From NCBI RefSeq assembly GCF_000426245.1, contig NZ_AUEZ01000040.1:1-64000 (forward strand): a stretch of DNA of 64,000 bases, in the 5' to 3' direction. Shown in pieces: positions 37,560 through 46,681 of the stretch. A program made the translations under genes and the position numbers. Positions within the stretch are counted from its first letter, which is position 1; each line of letters starts with the position of its first letter. The notes under the pieces were generated by a model that saw only the letters and a list, made by a program, of their open reading frames with translations, was not told the DNA's origin and made no database searches. The DNA comes from Bradyrhizobium sp. Ai1a-2 (GTDB lineage: Bacteria > Pseudomonadota > Alphaproteobacteria > Rhizobiales > Xanthobacteraceae).

Positions 37560-37738
37560 CTGACAGCCCCTCGTAACAGGTGGCAATGGTGCAATGAGCC
37601 TGCCCAATTCCAATGGAACTGGTCCATCGCCCAGGCCGCTATCCCTGATAAAGGAAAACGGCCGTGGCGTCTTGCGCGACGTCGATCAAAACCGCGGTTC
37701 GGCCGTGTTCTCCAGCCAAATTTTCCGGCACCGCGCTT

Positions 37739-38014
37739 TCAGCGCGGTCTTTCCCCCGGGGCCTGCGCGTGGATCGCGAGCGCATGCACGCGATCCGCGA
37801 GTTCCTGGGCCAGTGCTGCATTAATCATGCGATGGCGCTCGATCCGGCTCTTCCCTTCGAACGCTCGAGATACAATATAAACTCGGAAATGCGTCTCGCC
37901 GCCTGGCCGATGCCCCGCGTGGCCCTCATGCAGATGTGATTCGTCGTGGACCTCGAGGCTTTCGGGCAAGAAAGCTTCATGCAACTTGTTTATGATATCG
38001 TCCCTTGTGCTCAT
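37739..38014 (-). CDS. BolA-family protein
   Basis: The 91-residue protein has the BolA core: LEVHDESHLHEGHAGHRPGGETHFRVYIVSRAFEGKSRI in fragments and a RHRMINAALAQEL helix. BolA proteins work with monothiol glutaredoxins in iron-sulfur trafficking and in stationary-phase control. ATG 38014 gives the family N-terminus; a longer in-frame start upstream overlaps the divergent gene and is rejected. The divergent J-domain gene is a standard Rhizobiales partner. Confidence 0.9.
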   Translation of the reverse strand: MSTRDDIINKLHEAFLPESLEVHDESHLHEGHAGHRPGGETHFRVYIVSRAFEGKSRIERHRMINAALAQELADRVHALAIHAQAPGERPR

Positions 38015-38123
38015 GGCGGCGGCAATAGTTCGAAGGCTGCATTTCGTCAATGGCACATCCGAAGAAGAGGTATTCGCAATGTCAAGACTTGAAGCATTTT
38101 GCATTGCGTAGTCAAAGTTAGTC

Positions 38124-38774
38124 ATGGCGATCGATTCATCAAAATTCTTCGACTCCATTCGCATCAAGCCGACGAAGGTGAGTGCGAAGCGCCAGGCGCA
38201 GGCGGGCCAGGAGGCCATCACCTGCGAATGGGCCGGCTGTCAGAACAAGGGTTCGCACCGCGCGCCGAAAGGCCGCGAGAACTCGCGCGAGTATTGGCAT
38301 TTCTGCCTCGATCATGTCCGCGAGTACAACCAGTCATATAATTTCTTCCAAGGCATGAATCCAGAGGCTGTGGCGCGCTACCAGAAGGATGCGCTGACTG
38401 GCCATCGCCCGACCTGGAAGATGGGCGCCAACACCAGCGCCAAGCGCGGCAAGGGCAATGCCGAGGACGATCTTGGCGGTGCCGCCGATCCTTTCAATGT
38501 GTTCTCCGAACTCAATGGCCGCGCCGGCTGGCGGCCGGGCCCTGGCGCGCAGGCCAAGACCGAGGCGCGCACGGTGATGAATGCCGAGCGCAAGGCGCTG
38601 CAGGTCATGGGCCTCACCGCCGAGGCGACGCTCGAAGACGTCAAGGCGAAGTACAAGGCACTGGTGAAGCAGCACCATCCCGACGCCAACGGTGGCGACC
38701 GCTCCACCGAAGACCGCCTGATCGAGATCATCAAGGCGTACAATTATCTGAAGACGGTGGTCCGCGAGGCGTAG
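38124..38774 (+). CDS. J-domain (DnaJ-like) protein with N-terminal extension
   Basis: The 216-residue protein ends in a J domain (about 158-216) with the HPD tripeptide at 185-187 (KQHHPDANGGD), needed to stimulate a DnaK-type ATPase. The N-terminal part has a small cysteine pair region (CEWAGCQNKG and FCLDHVREYNQSYNFFQG) that may bind metal. No G/F-rich or client-binding domain is present, so it is a specialised co-chaperone rather than DnaJ. It is divergent from bolA across 109 bp. Confidence 0.88.
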   Translation: MAIDSSKFFDSIRIKPTKVSAKRQAQAGQEAITCEWAGCQNKGSHRAPKGRENSREYWHFCLDHVREYNQSYNFFQGMNPEAVARYQKDALTGHRPTWKMGANTSAKRGKGNAEDDLGGAADPFNVFSELNGRAGWRPGPGAQAKTEARTVMNAERKALQVMGLTAEATLEDVKAKYKALVKQHHPDANGGDRSTEDRLIEIIKAYNYLKTVVREA

Positions 38775-38782
38775 CGCGGAGC

Positions 38783-38818
38783 CGTAGCCCGGATGGAGCG
38801 AAGCGCAATCCGGGTTAC
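38783..38818. repeat. Half copy of family C
   Basis: GTAGCCCGGATGGAGCGAAG with CAATCCGGGTTACG folds into a short hairpin between the convergent J-domain and citrate synthase genes. Confidence 0.7.
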
Positions 38819-38828
38819 GGGAACTCAT

Positions 38829-39923
38829 TCACACCTTCGGCATCGGCCCCACATATGACGAGCTTGGGCGGATCAGCCGGCCGGTGCGCTGCTGTTCGCG
38901 CGCATGGGCGGTCCATCCTGCCGAGCGCGCCACAGCGAAGATCGGCGTGAAGGCCTGCCGCGGGATGGAAAGGGCGTCGAGCAGGATCGCGGTGAAGAAC
39001 TCGACATTCGTTTCCAGCGGCCGGTTCGGATTCTTCCGCCGCAACGCCTCGCGGATGTAGGCTTCCACCTCGCCGGCGAACGGCAGGTCGGCGCCTTCGG
39101 CAGCTAACCGCTCGATCGCATCCTTCAGCACATCCGCGCGCGGGTCGCGCACGCGATAGACGCGATGGCCGAATCCCATCAGCCGCTCGCCGCGTGCCAG
39201 CGCCGCATCGACCCAGGGCCTGATGCGCTCGCGCGTGCCGATCGCATCGAGCATCTCCAGCACCGGCTCCGGCGCGCCGCCATGGAGTGGCCCGGTCAGC
39301 GCGCAATAGCCGGCGGTGACGGCCGCGAACAGGTCGGCTTGCGTCGAGGCCACCACGCGCGTCGTGAAGGTGGAAGCGTTCATGCCATGATCGCAGACCG
39401 TGACAAGATAGGCATCGAGCGCCGCGACCTCGCGCGGCTCGGGCTTGTGGCCCAGCAGCATCGTCAGCGTATCCGCGGCATGGCTGACATTCGGATCGGG
39501 CGCGACCGGATCATTGCCCTTGGCCCGCTGCACCAGCGCGCCCGCGATCACCGGAAAGGCGCCGACGATCGTGGCTTCATGCTCAAGCCCGTTTTCCGCA
39601 CGCAAGCCCGCGACCGCAGCGCGGAAGCCATCCACGATCGACATGCCGCGGGTCGCCGGCAGTAATTCCGGCAGTCGCGCGAAGGCGCGCTCGCGCGCGG
39701 CGCCGAGCTTGGCGCGCACATTGGCCTCGCTGAGCGCGCTACCGGTCGCGGCGTTCCACAACCGGGCGGTGACACCCTCGAAGCTCGAAGTGGACGCGAG
39801 CACCCGGATGTGCTCGCCGGCGGTGATCAGTTCGCCTAGCTCGCCGTCGACATGGCTGAGCACGGTTTCGGCAGCGGGAATGCCGTCCAGCCCGATCGGG
39901 CTTTTTGTCAGTTGAACATTCAT
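38829..39923 (-). CDS. Citrate/2-methylcitrate synthase-like enzyme
   Basis: The 364-residue protein is a citrate synthase with His214 (GPLHGGA), His253 (GFGHRVYRVRDPRA) and an acidic residue Glu308 in NVEFF where most enzymes have Asp; the DPR arginine is kept. It therefore probably condenses an acyl-CoA with oxaloacetate, but whether acetyl-CoA or propionyl-CoA cannot be told. It is shorter than the hexameric housekeeping GltA and is not expected to be the main TCA enzyme. AAAGGAG before ATG 39923 is a strong ribosome binding site. It is divergent from a citrate-synthase/DNA-binding fusion over a 73-bp gap with palindromes. Confidence 0.88.
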   Translation of the reverse strand: MNVQLTKSPIGLDGIPAAETVLSHVDGELGELITAGEHIRVLASTSSFEGVTARLWNAATGSALSEANVRAKLGAARERAFARLPELLPATRGMSIVDGFRAAVAGLRAENGLEHEATIVGAFPVIAGALVQRAKGNDPVAPDPNVSHAADTLTMLLGHKPEPREVAALDAYLVTVCDHGMNASTFTTRVVASTQADLFAAVTAGYCALTGPLHGGAPEPVLEMLDAIGTRERIRPWVDAALARGERLMGFGHRVYRVRDPRADVLKDAIERLAAEGADLPFAGEVEAYIREALRRKNPNRPLETNVEFFTAILLDALSIPRQAFTPIFAVARSAGWTAHAREQQRTGRLIRPSSSYVGPMPKV

Positions 39924-39965
39924 GGAGGAACTCCTTTCGTGACTGGGAAAGTCGGTCCCCTCGAC

Positions 39966-39995
39966 AGATTGATCAATCTTGATTAGCTTAATCAA
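39966..39995. promoter_or_regulatory. Two palindromes between divergent citrate synthase genes
   Basis: AGATTGATCAATCT (39966-39979) is a perfect 14-bp palindrome. TTGATTA-GCT-TAATCAA (39979-39995) is a perfect inverted repeat that touches it and ends one base before the ATG of the fusion gene. The AT-rich pair stands out against GC-rich surroundings. It is the obvious candidate operator for the MerR-type domain encoded just downstream. Confidence 0.65.
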
Positions 39996-39996
39996 T

Positions 39997-41220
39997 ATGA
40001 AAAAATCCGATGGCCTTTACCTCTCGGCCCGCGAGGCGGCGGCCGAGCTCGCGATCTCGCCGGCCACGCTCTACGCCTATGTCAGCCGGGGCCTGATCCG
40101 CTCCGAGCCCTCGACAGATTCCCGCAGCCACCGCTACCGGGCCGAGGACGTGCGCGGGTTGAAGGAGCGTCGCACGCCGTCGCCGGAGCCGCGCGGCTTG
40201 CGCAGCTTCGATGCCGAGCTGCCGGTGATGGATTCGGCGATCGCGACCATCACCGAGGACGGCCCGATCTACCGCGGCGTGAACTGCGTCGAGCTCGCCG
40301 AGAGGGATACGCTCGAACACACGGCGACGTTGTTGTGGGACGTGACGGGCGTTGATCCCTTCGCGCCAAACAACTGCCCATTTGTCTCGGGCGAGATGCG
40401 GACCATCGCGGAGGCCGCGCACCGCGCCGCGCCGATCGACCGTGCCATTGCCGTGCTGGCACTCGCCGCAAGCGCCGATCCCCGCGCCTTCACCCGCGCG
40501 CCCGATGGCCGCGCCATGGTCGGCGCGCGCATCGTCCGCCTGCTGGTTGCGACCATGCTGAACCGCGCGCCGTCGGCCGAACCGCTACATGTGCAGATCG
40601 CCGGCGCCTGGGCGCCCGACAACAAATATGCCGCCGACCTGATCCGCCGCACGCTGGTGTTGCTCGCCGATCACGAATTGAATGCCTCGACCTTCACGGC
40701 GCGCTGCGCCGCCTCGACCGGGCTCAATCTCTATGACGCCGTCATCGCCGGTCTTGCCGCGCTGAAGGGACCGAAGCACGGCGGCGCCGGCGTGCTGGCG
40801 TCGCGGCTGGTGAAGACCTTGGTCGATCAGGATGTCGAGCCCGTGATCCGGGAGCGCGTCGCGCTTGGCGAGCGCTTCGCGGGTTTCGGTCACGGCGTCT
40901 ACCGGCGCGGCGATCCTCGCGCGCAATCACTGTTGGATGCGCTGGCGCGTGCCGGCGCCGCGCGCAAATTCACCAGGGAGGTTCCGGAGCGGATCGCGGA
41001 GGCGACCGGCGAGTTCGTCAATATCGACTATGCGCTGGCCGTGCTGGTGCACAGTTTGCGGCTTCCGGTCGGCAGCGAGCTGGCGCTGTTCGCGATGGCG
41101 CGCAGCGTCGGCTGGATCGCGCACGCCAGCGAGCAGTTGCAGCACGGCAGGCTGATCCGCCCACGCGCGCGGTATGTCGGGCCAGCGTCTGGACGGAGCG
41201 CGACTGCGAAGGCGATCTGA
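39997..41220 (+). CDS. Citrate synthase-like protein fused to a MerR-type helix-turn-helix
   Basis: The 407-residue protein begins with a DNA-binding domain (about 9-55; LSAREAAAELAISPATLYAY and RYRAEDVRGL, MerR/HTH_17 type) followed by a complete citrate synthase fold (about 65-395). Catalytic-type residues are kept: His261 (GPKHGGAG), His299 (GFGHGVYRRGDPRA) and Asp344 (NIDYAL), but the Arg after His299 is Gly. It could be an active enzyme, a ligand-sensing regulator, or both. ATG 39997 is used; a TTG at 39979 would place the palindrome inside the gene. No Shine-Dalgarno sequence is visible, so it may be leaderless or poorly translated. Confidence 0.85.
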   Translation: MKKSDGLYLSAREAAAELAISPATLYAYVSRGLIRSEPSTDSRSHRYRAEDVRGLKERRTPSPEPRGLRSFDAELPVMDSAIATITEDGPIYRGVNCVELAERDTLEHTATLLWDVTGVDPFAPNNCPFVSGEMRTIAEAAHRAAPIDRAIAVLALAASADPRAFTRAPDGRAMVGARIVRLLVATMLNRAPSAEPLHVQIAGAWAPDNKYAADLIRRTLVLLADHELNASTFTARCAASTGLNLYDAVIAGLAALKGPKHGGAGVLASRLVKTLVDQDVEPVIRERVALGERFAGFGHGVYRRGDPRAQSLLDALARAGAARKFTREVPERIAEATGEFVNIDYALAVLVHSLRLPVGSELALFAMARSVGWIAHASEQLQHGRLIRPRARYVGPASGRSATAKAI

Positions 41221-41224
41221 GCTG

Positions 41225-41325
41225 CGTAGCCCGGGTGAAGCGCCAGCGTAACCCGGGACCGCCGGTGACTATTGATAGGGATGTCCCGGGTTGCGCTTCG
41301 CTCCACCCGGGCTACGCGCGCGGTT
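41225..41325. repeat. Family C inverted repeat
   Basis: GTAGCCCGGGTGAAGCG and CGCTCCACCCGGGCTAC are the outer arms and GTAACCCGGGAC / GTCCCGGGTTGC the inner ones. It lies between the convergent fusion and DedA genes. Confidence 0.8.
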
Positions 41326-41974
41326 TCGCAGCCGGCTCGATCGCGCTGCCGCGCCGTCGACGGATGATCCAGAACACCAGCGTCAGGATCAGCGCGCCGC
41401 CGATCACCGCCAGGATCCAGATGTGCTTGCCGCCATGATGGTGATACGGCAGCCCCGCATACTGATGCAGCGCCGAGATCGCGAGCACGCCCGGCAGCAC
41501 ATGCACGGGCGCCCAGAGCAGGACCGCAGGGATATTAATGCTGTAGAAGCGCGCCGGCGGCATATCCAGCGCCCCCGCAGTGAGCGGCACGAAGGCGCGG
41601 AACGGCGGCACGAAGCGAGCAAAGAACACCGCTAGTGTGCCCCAACGATGGAAGAATGCCTCGCTCTGCTCGACCACGCGCGGATATCCGGACAGCGGCC
41701 ATGCGGTCAGGATCTCACGCTGGCGGCGATGGCCGATCCAGTAGGCGGAGCCGTCGCCGAGCATGGCGCCTGCGGCGGCTGCCACCAGCACCGGCCAGAG
41801 CTTCAACTCGCCACCGGGAACCAGCGCGCCCATCGCGACAATGATGGTCGAGCCGGGCACCAGCGACCCCGCCACCGGGACCGCCTCCAGAAAGGCGGCC
41901 AGAAACAGCGTCAGATAGGCAAGCCACGCATGGGCCGAAACGAAAGTGATCAGGGGATCGAGGAATGTGGTCAC
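41312..41974 (-). CDS. DedA-family membrane protein
   Basis: The 220-residue inner-membrane protein has about five hydrophobic helices and the DedA (VTT/SNARE-assoc) features EAVPVAGSLVPGSTII, GDGSAYWIGHR and FARFVPPFRAFVPLTAG with its conserved Phe-x-Arg-x2-Pro pattern. The family contributes to lipid scrambling (undecaprenyl phosphate recycling in characterised members) and envelope homeostasis. The start is GTG 41974 with a weak ribosome binding site. The last 5 codons lie within the edge of the family-C repeat. Confidence 0.9.
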   Translation of the reverse strand: MTTFLDPLITFVSAHAWLAYLTLFLAAFLEAVPVAGSLVPGSTIIVAMGALVPGGELKLWPVLVAAAAGAMLGDGSAYWIGHRRQREILTAWPLSGYPRVVEQSEAFFHRWGTLAVFFARFVPPFRAFVPLTAGALDMPPARFYSINIPAVLLWAPVHVLPGVLAISALHQYAGLPYHHHGGKHIWILAVIGGALILTLVFWIIRRRRGSAIEPAAKPRA

Positions 41975-42265
41975 AAAAATCCCGTGCTGCGGTCTTGCCT
42001 AACTCAAGAGAGCTAACAACTCGCCCCCGGGCTGGAAAGGGACCGGGCGCGGACCCGTGCCAGCCCTCGCGGTAAAGTGCAGCGCGATTCGCAGGGCAGC
42101 CCTCCAAAAACTGCGTCCAGCACCTATCTTTATGAAAGAACAACGGAACTTTGATAACACCGCGGGCTTCTGCCGGCGGTTGCACTCTGCTAGGCTTGTG
42201 CATAGCACCCAATCCGCAGCCAAAGAACAATCTGGTTTCGGGATTCCCGGGACCTCGGAGGACGA

Positions 42266-43264
42266 ATGACGACCGCCGCCCAGACCACATTGGAAGACAC
42301 CGTCGGCTTGCCCGACATGAAAGTATCGGTGCGGCAGGTGTTCGGCATCGATAGCGACCTCGAGGTGCCGGCCTATGCGGAAGTCGACCCGCACGTGCCG
42401 GAGGTCGATGCGGACTACCGCTTCGACCGCGCCACGACGCTCGCGATCCTCGCCGGCTTCGCCAGGAACCGCCGCGTGATGGTCACCGGCTATCACGGGA
42501 CCGGCAAGTCGACCCATATCGAGCAGGTTGCAGCGCGGCTCAACTGGCCCTGCGTGCGCGTCAACCTCGACAGCCACATCAGCCGTATCGACCTGGTCGG
42601 CAAGGACTCCATCGTGGTCCGGGACGGCAAGCAGGTCACCGAATTCCGCGACGGCATCCTGCCCTGGGCGCTGCAGCACAATGTCGCGCTGGTGTTCGAC
42701 GAGTATGACGCCGGCCGGCCCGACGTGATGTTCGTGATCCAGCGCGTGCTGGAGGTTTCCGGTCGACTGACGCTGCTCGACCAGAACAAGGTGATCAAGC
42801 CGCATCCGGCGTTCCGCCTGTTCTCGACGGCCAACACGATCGGCCTTGGCGACACGTCGGGCCTCTATCACGGCACCCAGCAGATCAATCAGGGCCAGAT
42901 GGACCGCTGGTCGATCGTCACCACGCTGAACTACCTCGCCCATGACGAGGAAGTCGAGATCGTGCTCGCCAAGGCGAAGCACTACCGCAGCCAGGAAGGC
43001 CGTGACATCGTCAACAAGATGGTGCGGCTCGCCGATCTCACCCGCAACGCCTTCGCCAATGGCGATCTGTCGACGGTGATGAGCCCGCGCACGGTGATCA
43101 CCTGGGCGGAAAACTCCGAGATCTTCGGCGATATCGGCTTTGCCTTCCGCGTCACCTTCCTGAACAAGTGCGACGAGCTCGAGCGGCCGCTGGTGGCTGA
43201 ATTCTACCAGCGCTGCTTCAATGCGGAGCTGCCCGAATCCGCGGTCAACGTAGCACTCAGCTAA
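42266..43264 (+). CDS. cobS: Aerobic cobaltochelatase subunit CobS
   Basis: CobS is the AAA+ ATPase subunit that, with CobT and CobN, inserts cobalt into hydrogenobyrinate a,c-diamide in aerobic vitamin B12 synthesis. The 332-residue protein has Walker A GYHGTGKST (75-83), Walker B ALVFDEYD and NTIGLGDTSGLYHGTQQINQ with a sensor region. GGAGG 5 bases before the ATG is a strong ribosome binding site. cobT follows after 175 bp of mostly repeat DNA. No cobalamin riboswitch was recognised in the 291-bp upstream gap. Confidence 0.96.
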   Translation: MTTAAQTTLEDTVGLPDMKVSVRQVFGIDSDLEVPAYAEVDPHVPEVDADYRFDRATTLAILAGFARNRRVMVTGYHGTGKSTHIEQVAARLNWPCVRVNLDSHISRIDLVGKDSIVVRDGKQVTEFRDGILPWALQHNVALVFDEYDAGRPDVMFVIQRVLEVSGRLTLLDQNKVIKPHPAFRLFSTANTIGLGDTSGLYHGTQQINQGQMDRWSIVTTLNYLAHDEEVEIVLAKAKHYRSQEGRDIVNKMVRLADLTRNAFANGDLSTVMSPRTVITWAENSEIFGDIGFAFRVTFLNKCDELERPLVAEFYQRCFNAELPESAVNVALS

Positions 43265-43269
43265 GGACC

Positions 43270-43432
43270 AGCGATGTCGTCCCGGACAAGCGAAGCGCAA
43301 TCCGGGACTCCCCGAGCGAGCGCTCGTCGCGATAGCCGCAGCACGCGGTTGTTGCGAAGATCGGGGCCGCCTCTGCGCTCAACAACTGCTTGCTGTGGTG
43401 ATGGGTCCCCGCCTTCGCGGGGACGACGGTGA
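43270..43432. repeat. Repeats filling the cobS-cobT gap
   Basis: GTCGTCCCGGACAAGCG ... and ATGGGTCCCCGCCTTCGCGGGGACGACGG (43403-43429 region) are family-E-type units flanking a CGCTCGTCG hairpin. They separate two genes that otherwise would form an operon. Confidence 0.65.
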
Positions 43433-43439
43433 GATCGAG

Positions 43440-45338
43440 ATGAGCATCTCCAACTCAAAATTCCGTGGAACGAAGGAAGCGCCGACCGAGCCGTTCAAGC
43501 GCGCGGTGACGTCGTGCCTGAAGGCGATCGCGAAGGCGCCGGAGCTCGAAGTCTCTTTCGCCGCTGAACGCCCGGGGCTCGCGCCCGGCAAGGCGCGACT
43601 GCCGGAGCCTGCGCGCAAGCTGACCAAGCGTGACGCCGCGATCGTGCGGGGACATGCCGATTCGATTGCGCTGAAGCTCGCCTGTCACGATCCCAAGGTG
43701 CATCGCAAGCTGATCCCGGGCAATCCGCAGGCGCGCGGCGTGTTCGAGGCGGTCGAGCAGGCGCGTGTCGAGGCGATTGGCTCGCGGCGGATGGCGGGTG
43801 TTGCGAAAAACCTCACCGCGATGCTCGACGATCATTTTCACCGCGGCAAGTATGACGAGATCACCGACCGCGCCGACGCGCCGCTGGCAGATGCGCTGGC
43901 GATGCTGGTGCGCGAGCGGCTGACGGGACTGGCGCCGCCTCAGGCTGCGCGCAAGATGGTCGACCTCTGGCGCCCGCTATTGGAAGACAAGATCGGCACG
44001 CGGCTCGATAAACTGGCGCGCTTCACCGAGGACCAGGCCAGGTTCGGCGACCTCGTGCATGATCTGCTGTCGGCACTCGATCTCGGCGACGAGCGCGACA
44101 TGGACGCCGACGAAGACGACAACCAGGATGAAAATCCGGATGGCGAAAGCGATCAGTCCGGCGCCGAAGGCTCGCCCGACTCCGACGCCGCGCAGGAGAT
44201 GAGCGCTGATCAGGCGCAGACCACCTCGGAAGAGATGTCCGAGAGCGCGATGGAAAGCGCGCAGGCCTCCACCAGCGACACCTTCGACGACGGCGAGCTC
44301 GGCGACGACGAAACGCCGGGCGAGGCGACGCGGCCGAACTCCCGTGGCGCCAACGAACCGCGTGGTCCCGAATATCACGCCTTCGCGCCAAAATTCGACG
44401 AGATCGTCGCCGCCGAAGATCTCTGCGACCATGACGAGCTGGAGCGGTTGCGCTCCTATCTCGACAAGCAGCTCGCGCATCTGCAGGGCATCGTCGCGCG
44501 GCTGGCCAATCGGTTGCAGCGCCGCCTGATGGCGCAGCAGAATCGTGCCTGGGAGTTCGATCTCGAAGAGGGGATTCTCGATCCGGCGCGCCTGTCGCGC
44601 GTCGTCACCGATCCCTATCACCCGCTGTCGTTCATGCGCGAGAAGGAGGCGACCTTCCGCGATACCGTGGTGACGCTGCTGCTCGACAATTCCGGCTCGA
44701 TGCGCGGTCGTCCGATCACGGTTGCCGCAACCTGCGCCGATATCCTTGCGCGGACGCTGGAGCGCTGCGGCGTCAAGGTCGAGATCCTCGGTTTCACGAC
44801 GCGCGCCTGGAAGGGCGGGCAGTCCCGCGAAGCCTGGCTCGCTGCCGGCAAGCCGCCGAATCCCGGCCGGCTCAACGATCTCCGCCACATCATCTACAAG
44901 TCAGCCGACGCGCCATGGCGGCGTGCGCGGAAAAATCTCGGCCTGATGATGCGCGAAGGCCTGCTCAAGGAGAACATCGACGGCGAGGCCCTGGACTGGG
45001 CGCACAAACGCCTGCTGGCGCGTTCCGAGCAGCGCAAGATCCTGATGATGATCTCCGACGGCGCGCCGGTCGACGATTCCACGCTGTCGGTCAACCCCGG
45101 CAACTACCTCGAACGGCATCTGCGCCACATCATCGAGGAGATCGAGACCCGCTCACCGGTCGAGCTGATCGCGATCGGCATCGGCCACGACGTCACGCGC
45201 TACTATCGCCGCGCCGTCACCATCGTCGATGCCGAAGAACTCGGCGGCGCCATCACCGAGAAGCTCGCCGAACTGTTCAGCGAGACCCACGGCCCGGTGC
45301 CGACTGTTGATCGCCGGCCCAGGCGGCTGCATTCTTGA
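43440..45338 (+). CDS. cobT: Aerobic cobaltochelatase subunit CobT
   Basis: CobT is the von Willebrand-type partner of CobS in the cobalt chelatase. The 632-residue protein has an N-terminal CobT domain (about 1-210), a highly acidic linker (about 218-300, rich in Asp, Glu, Ser and Gln) and a C-terminal VWA domain with the MIDAS motif DNSGSMRG (about 419-426). The acidic linker is typical and probably mediates contacts in the ring complex. ATG 43440 gives the family N-terminus; earlier codons are repeat DNA. Confidence 0.96.
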   Translation: MSISNSKFRGTKEAPTEPFKRAVTSCLKAIAKAPELEVSFAAERPGLAPGKARLPEPARKLTKRDAAIVRGHADSIALKLACHDPKVHRKLIPGNPQARGVFEAVEQARVEAIGSRRMAGVAKNLTAMLDDHFHRGKYDEITDRADAPLADALAMLVRERLTGLAPPQAARKMVDLWRPLLEDKIGTRLDKLARFTEDQARFGDLVHDLLSALDLGDERDMDADEDDNQDENPDGESDQSGAEGSPDSDAAQEMSADQAQTTSEEMSESAMESAQASTSDTFDDGELGDDETPGEATRPNSRGANEPRGPEYHAFAPKFDEIVAAEDLCDHDELERLRSYLDKQLAHLQGIVARLANRLQRRLMAQQNRAWEFDLEEGILDPARLSRVVTDPYHPLSFMREKEATFRDTVVTLLLDNSGSMRGRPITVAATCADILARTLERCGVKVEILGFTTRAWKGGQSREAWLAAGKPPNPGRLNDLRHIIYKSADAPWRRARKNLGLMMREGLLKENIDGEALDWAHKRLLARSEQRKILMMISDGAPVDDSTLSVNPGNYLERHLRHIIEEIETRSPVELIAIGIGHDVTRYYRRAVTIVDAEELGGAITEKLAELFSETHGPVPTVDRRPRRLHS

Positions 45339-45365
45339 GTGCTTCTCCCGACGGTGCCGCGAGCT

Positions 45366-45491
45366 CGGATGCACCTCTCCCACAGGGAGAGGTCGGTGCG
45401 AAGCACCGGGTGAGGGGCTGCGGTCTACGGTGAGGGCACAACCCCTCACCCGGATCGCAAGTGCGATCCGACCTCTCCCTACGGGAGAGGT
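45366..45491. repeat. Long inverted repeat, family F2 (CACCTCTCCC ... GGGAGAGGTG)
   Basis: The outer arms ACCTCTCCC and GGGAGAGGT enclose GGTGAGGGGCTGCGG / ACCCCTCACCCGG and a hairpin GGATCGCAAGTGCGATCC (45453-45470). It fills most of the gap between cobT and the esterase-like gene. Confidence 0.75.
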
Positions 45492-45525
45492 GAAACCGCG
45501 GCGGCGTTTCCTGGATCAGGACCCT

Positions 45526-46596
45526 ATGCTTTCGAGCCTTTCCCGTCGCCGCTTGCTGGGCTTTGCCGCGGCGGGGCTTGCGGCCGCAGCGCTGCCAGGC
45601 GCGGCGCCAGCGCAGACCGCTCTCGAACCGCCGACGAAGCCGGTGCTGCCGAGCGAGTACACGGTGGCGAAGCCGGTCTCGATCGAGGTCAATGCGCGGC
45701 CGCTGCCTTCTTTCGACATCCGCGACCGCTCGCATCTCCGGTTCGGTGCGCTGGAATATCGCAGCGGATTGGTGCTGACCTCCTCCTTTCGCGGCTTCGG
45801 CGGCCTGTCGGCGTTGCGGCTCGACGCAAAGGGCGAACGCTTCATCGCCATCAGCGACCACGGCAGCTGGTTCACCGGCCGCATCGTCTACAAAGGCCGC
45901 GAGATGACGGGGCTTGCCGATGTGGAGGCGGCGCCGCTGCTCGGCCCGGATGGCAGGCCGATCACCGCGCGCGGCTGGTACGATTCTGAATCGATGGCAC
46001 TCGACGGCTCGTTCGTTTATGTCGGGCTCGAGCGCGTCAACCAGGTGCTGCGCTTCGATTTCGCCAAGGGATTCACGGGTGCGCGCGGTGAGGTCGTGCC
46101 GCTGCCGCCGGCCGCAAGACGGCTCCCGAACAACAAGGGGTTAGAGGCGCTGGTGATCGTGCCGAAGGGTCTGCCGCTGGCGGGAACGCTGATCGCGATC
46201 TCCGAGCGCGGCCTCGATGCGCAGGGCAACATCATCGGCTTCCTGGTCGGCGGCAAGACGCCGGGACAGTTTTCCGTTCGCCGCACCGATAATTTCGACA
46301 TCAGCGACGCGGTGCTGCTGGAGTCCGGCGACCTGCTGCTGCTCGAGCGCAAATTCTCCTGGGTTGGCGGCGTCGGCATCCGCATCCGCCGCATCCAGCT
46401 TGCATCGGTGATGCCGGGCGCTGTCCTCGACGGTCCTTCGGTCTTCAACGCCGATCTCGGCAACGAGATCGACAACATGGAAGGCATCGACGCCCACACC
46501 ACGGCCGAAGGCGACACCGTAATTACCATGGTCTCGGACGATAATTTCTCGCTGATCCAGCGTACGCTGTTGCTGCAGTTCACGCTGGTGGAATAG
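45526..46596 (+). CDS. Tat-exported esterase-like (phytase-like) protein
   Basis: The 356-residue protein starts with a twin-arginine signal (SRRRLLGFAAAGLAAAALPGAA, in two parts, cleaved after APAQ). The mature part is a beta-propeller of the esterase-like activity of phytase family (LRFGALEYRSGLVLTS, SDHGSWFTG, RGWYDSESMALDG, NNKGLEALVI, DNMEGIDAH). Substrate unknown; such proteins are periplasmic and often calcium-dependent. ATG 45526 is chosen at the Tat motif. It stands alone between cobT and a Bug-type binding protein. Confidence 0.82.
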   Translation: MLSSLSRRRLLGFAAAGLAAAALPGAAPAQTALEPPTKPVLPSEYTVAKPVSIEVNARPLPSFDIRDRSHLRFGALEYRSGLVLTSSFRGFGGLSALRLDAKGERFIAISDHGSWFTGRIVYKGREMTGLADVEAAPLLGPDGRPITARGWYDSESMALDGSFVYVGLERVNQVLRFDFAKGFTGARGEVVPLPPAARRLPNNKGLEALVIVPKGLPLAGTLIAISERGLDAQGNIIGFLVGGKTPGQFSVRRTDNFDISDAVLLESGDLLLLERKFSWVGGVGIRIRRIQLASVMPGAVLDGPSVFNADLGNEIDNMEGIDAHTTAEGDTVITMVSDDNFSLIQRTLLLQFTLVE

Positions 46597-46681
46597 GGGA
46601 CTGGTCTCGGGGTTGGCAAAACCGGCGGCCGGCGGAACGGTTCTTGCAACGCTGGAGCGTCAATCGTAACCGGGAGCCATG

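Noticed and set aside
37739..38221. 160-codon version of the BolA gene
   Set aside because: The added N-terminus overlaps the divergent J-domain gene and does not belong to the family.
41975..42265. Cobalamin riboswitch before cobS
   Set aside because: No B12-box-like GCCACTG motif or suitable fold was recognised.
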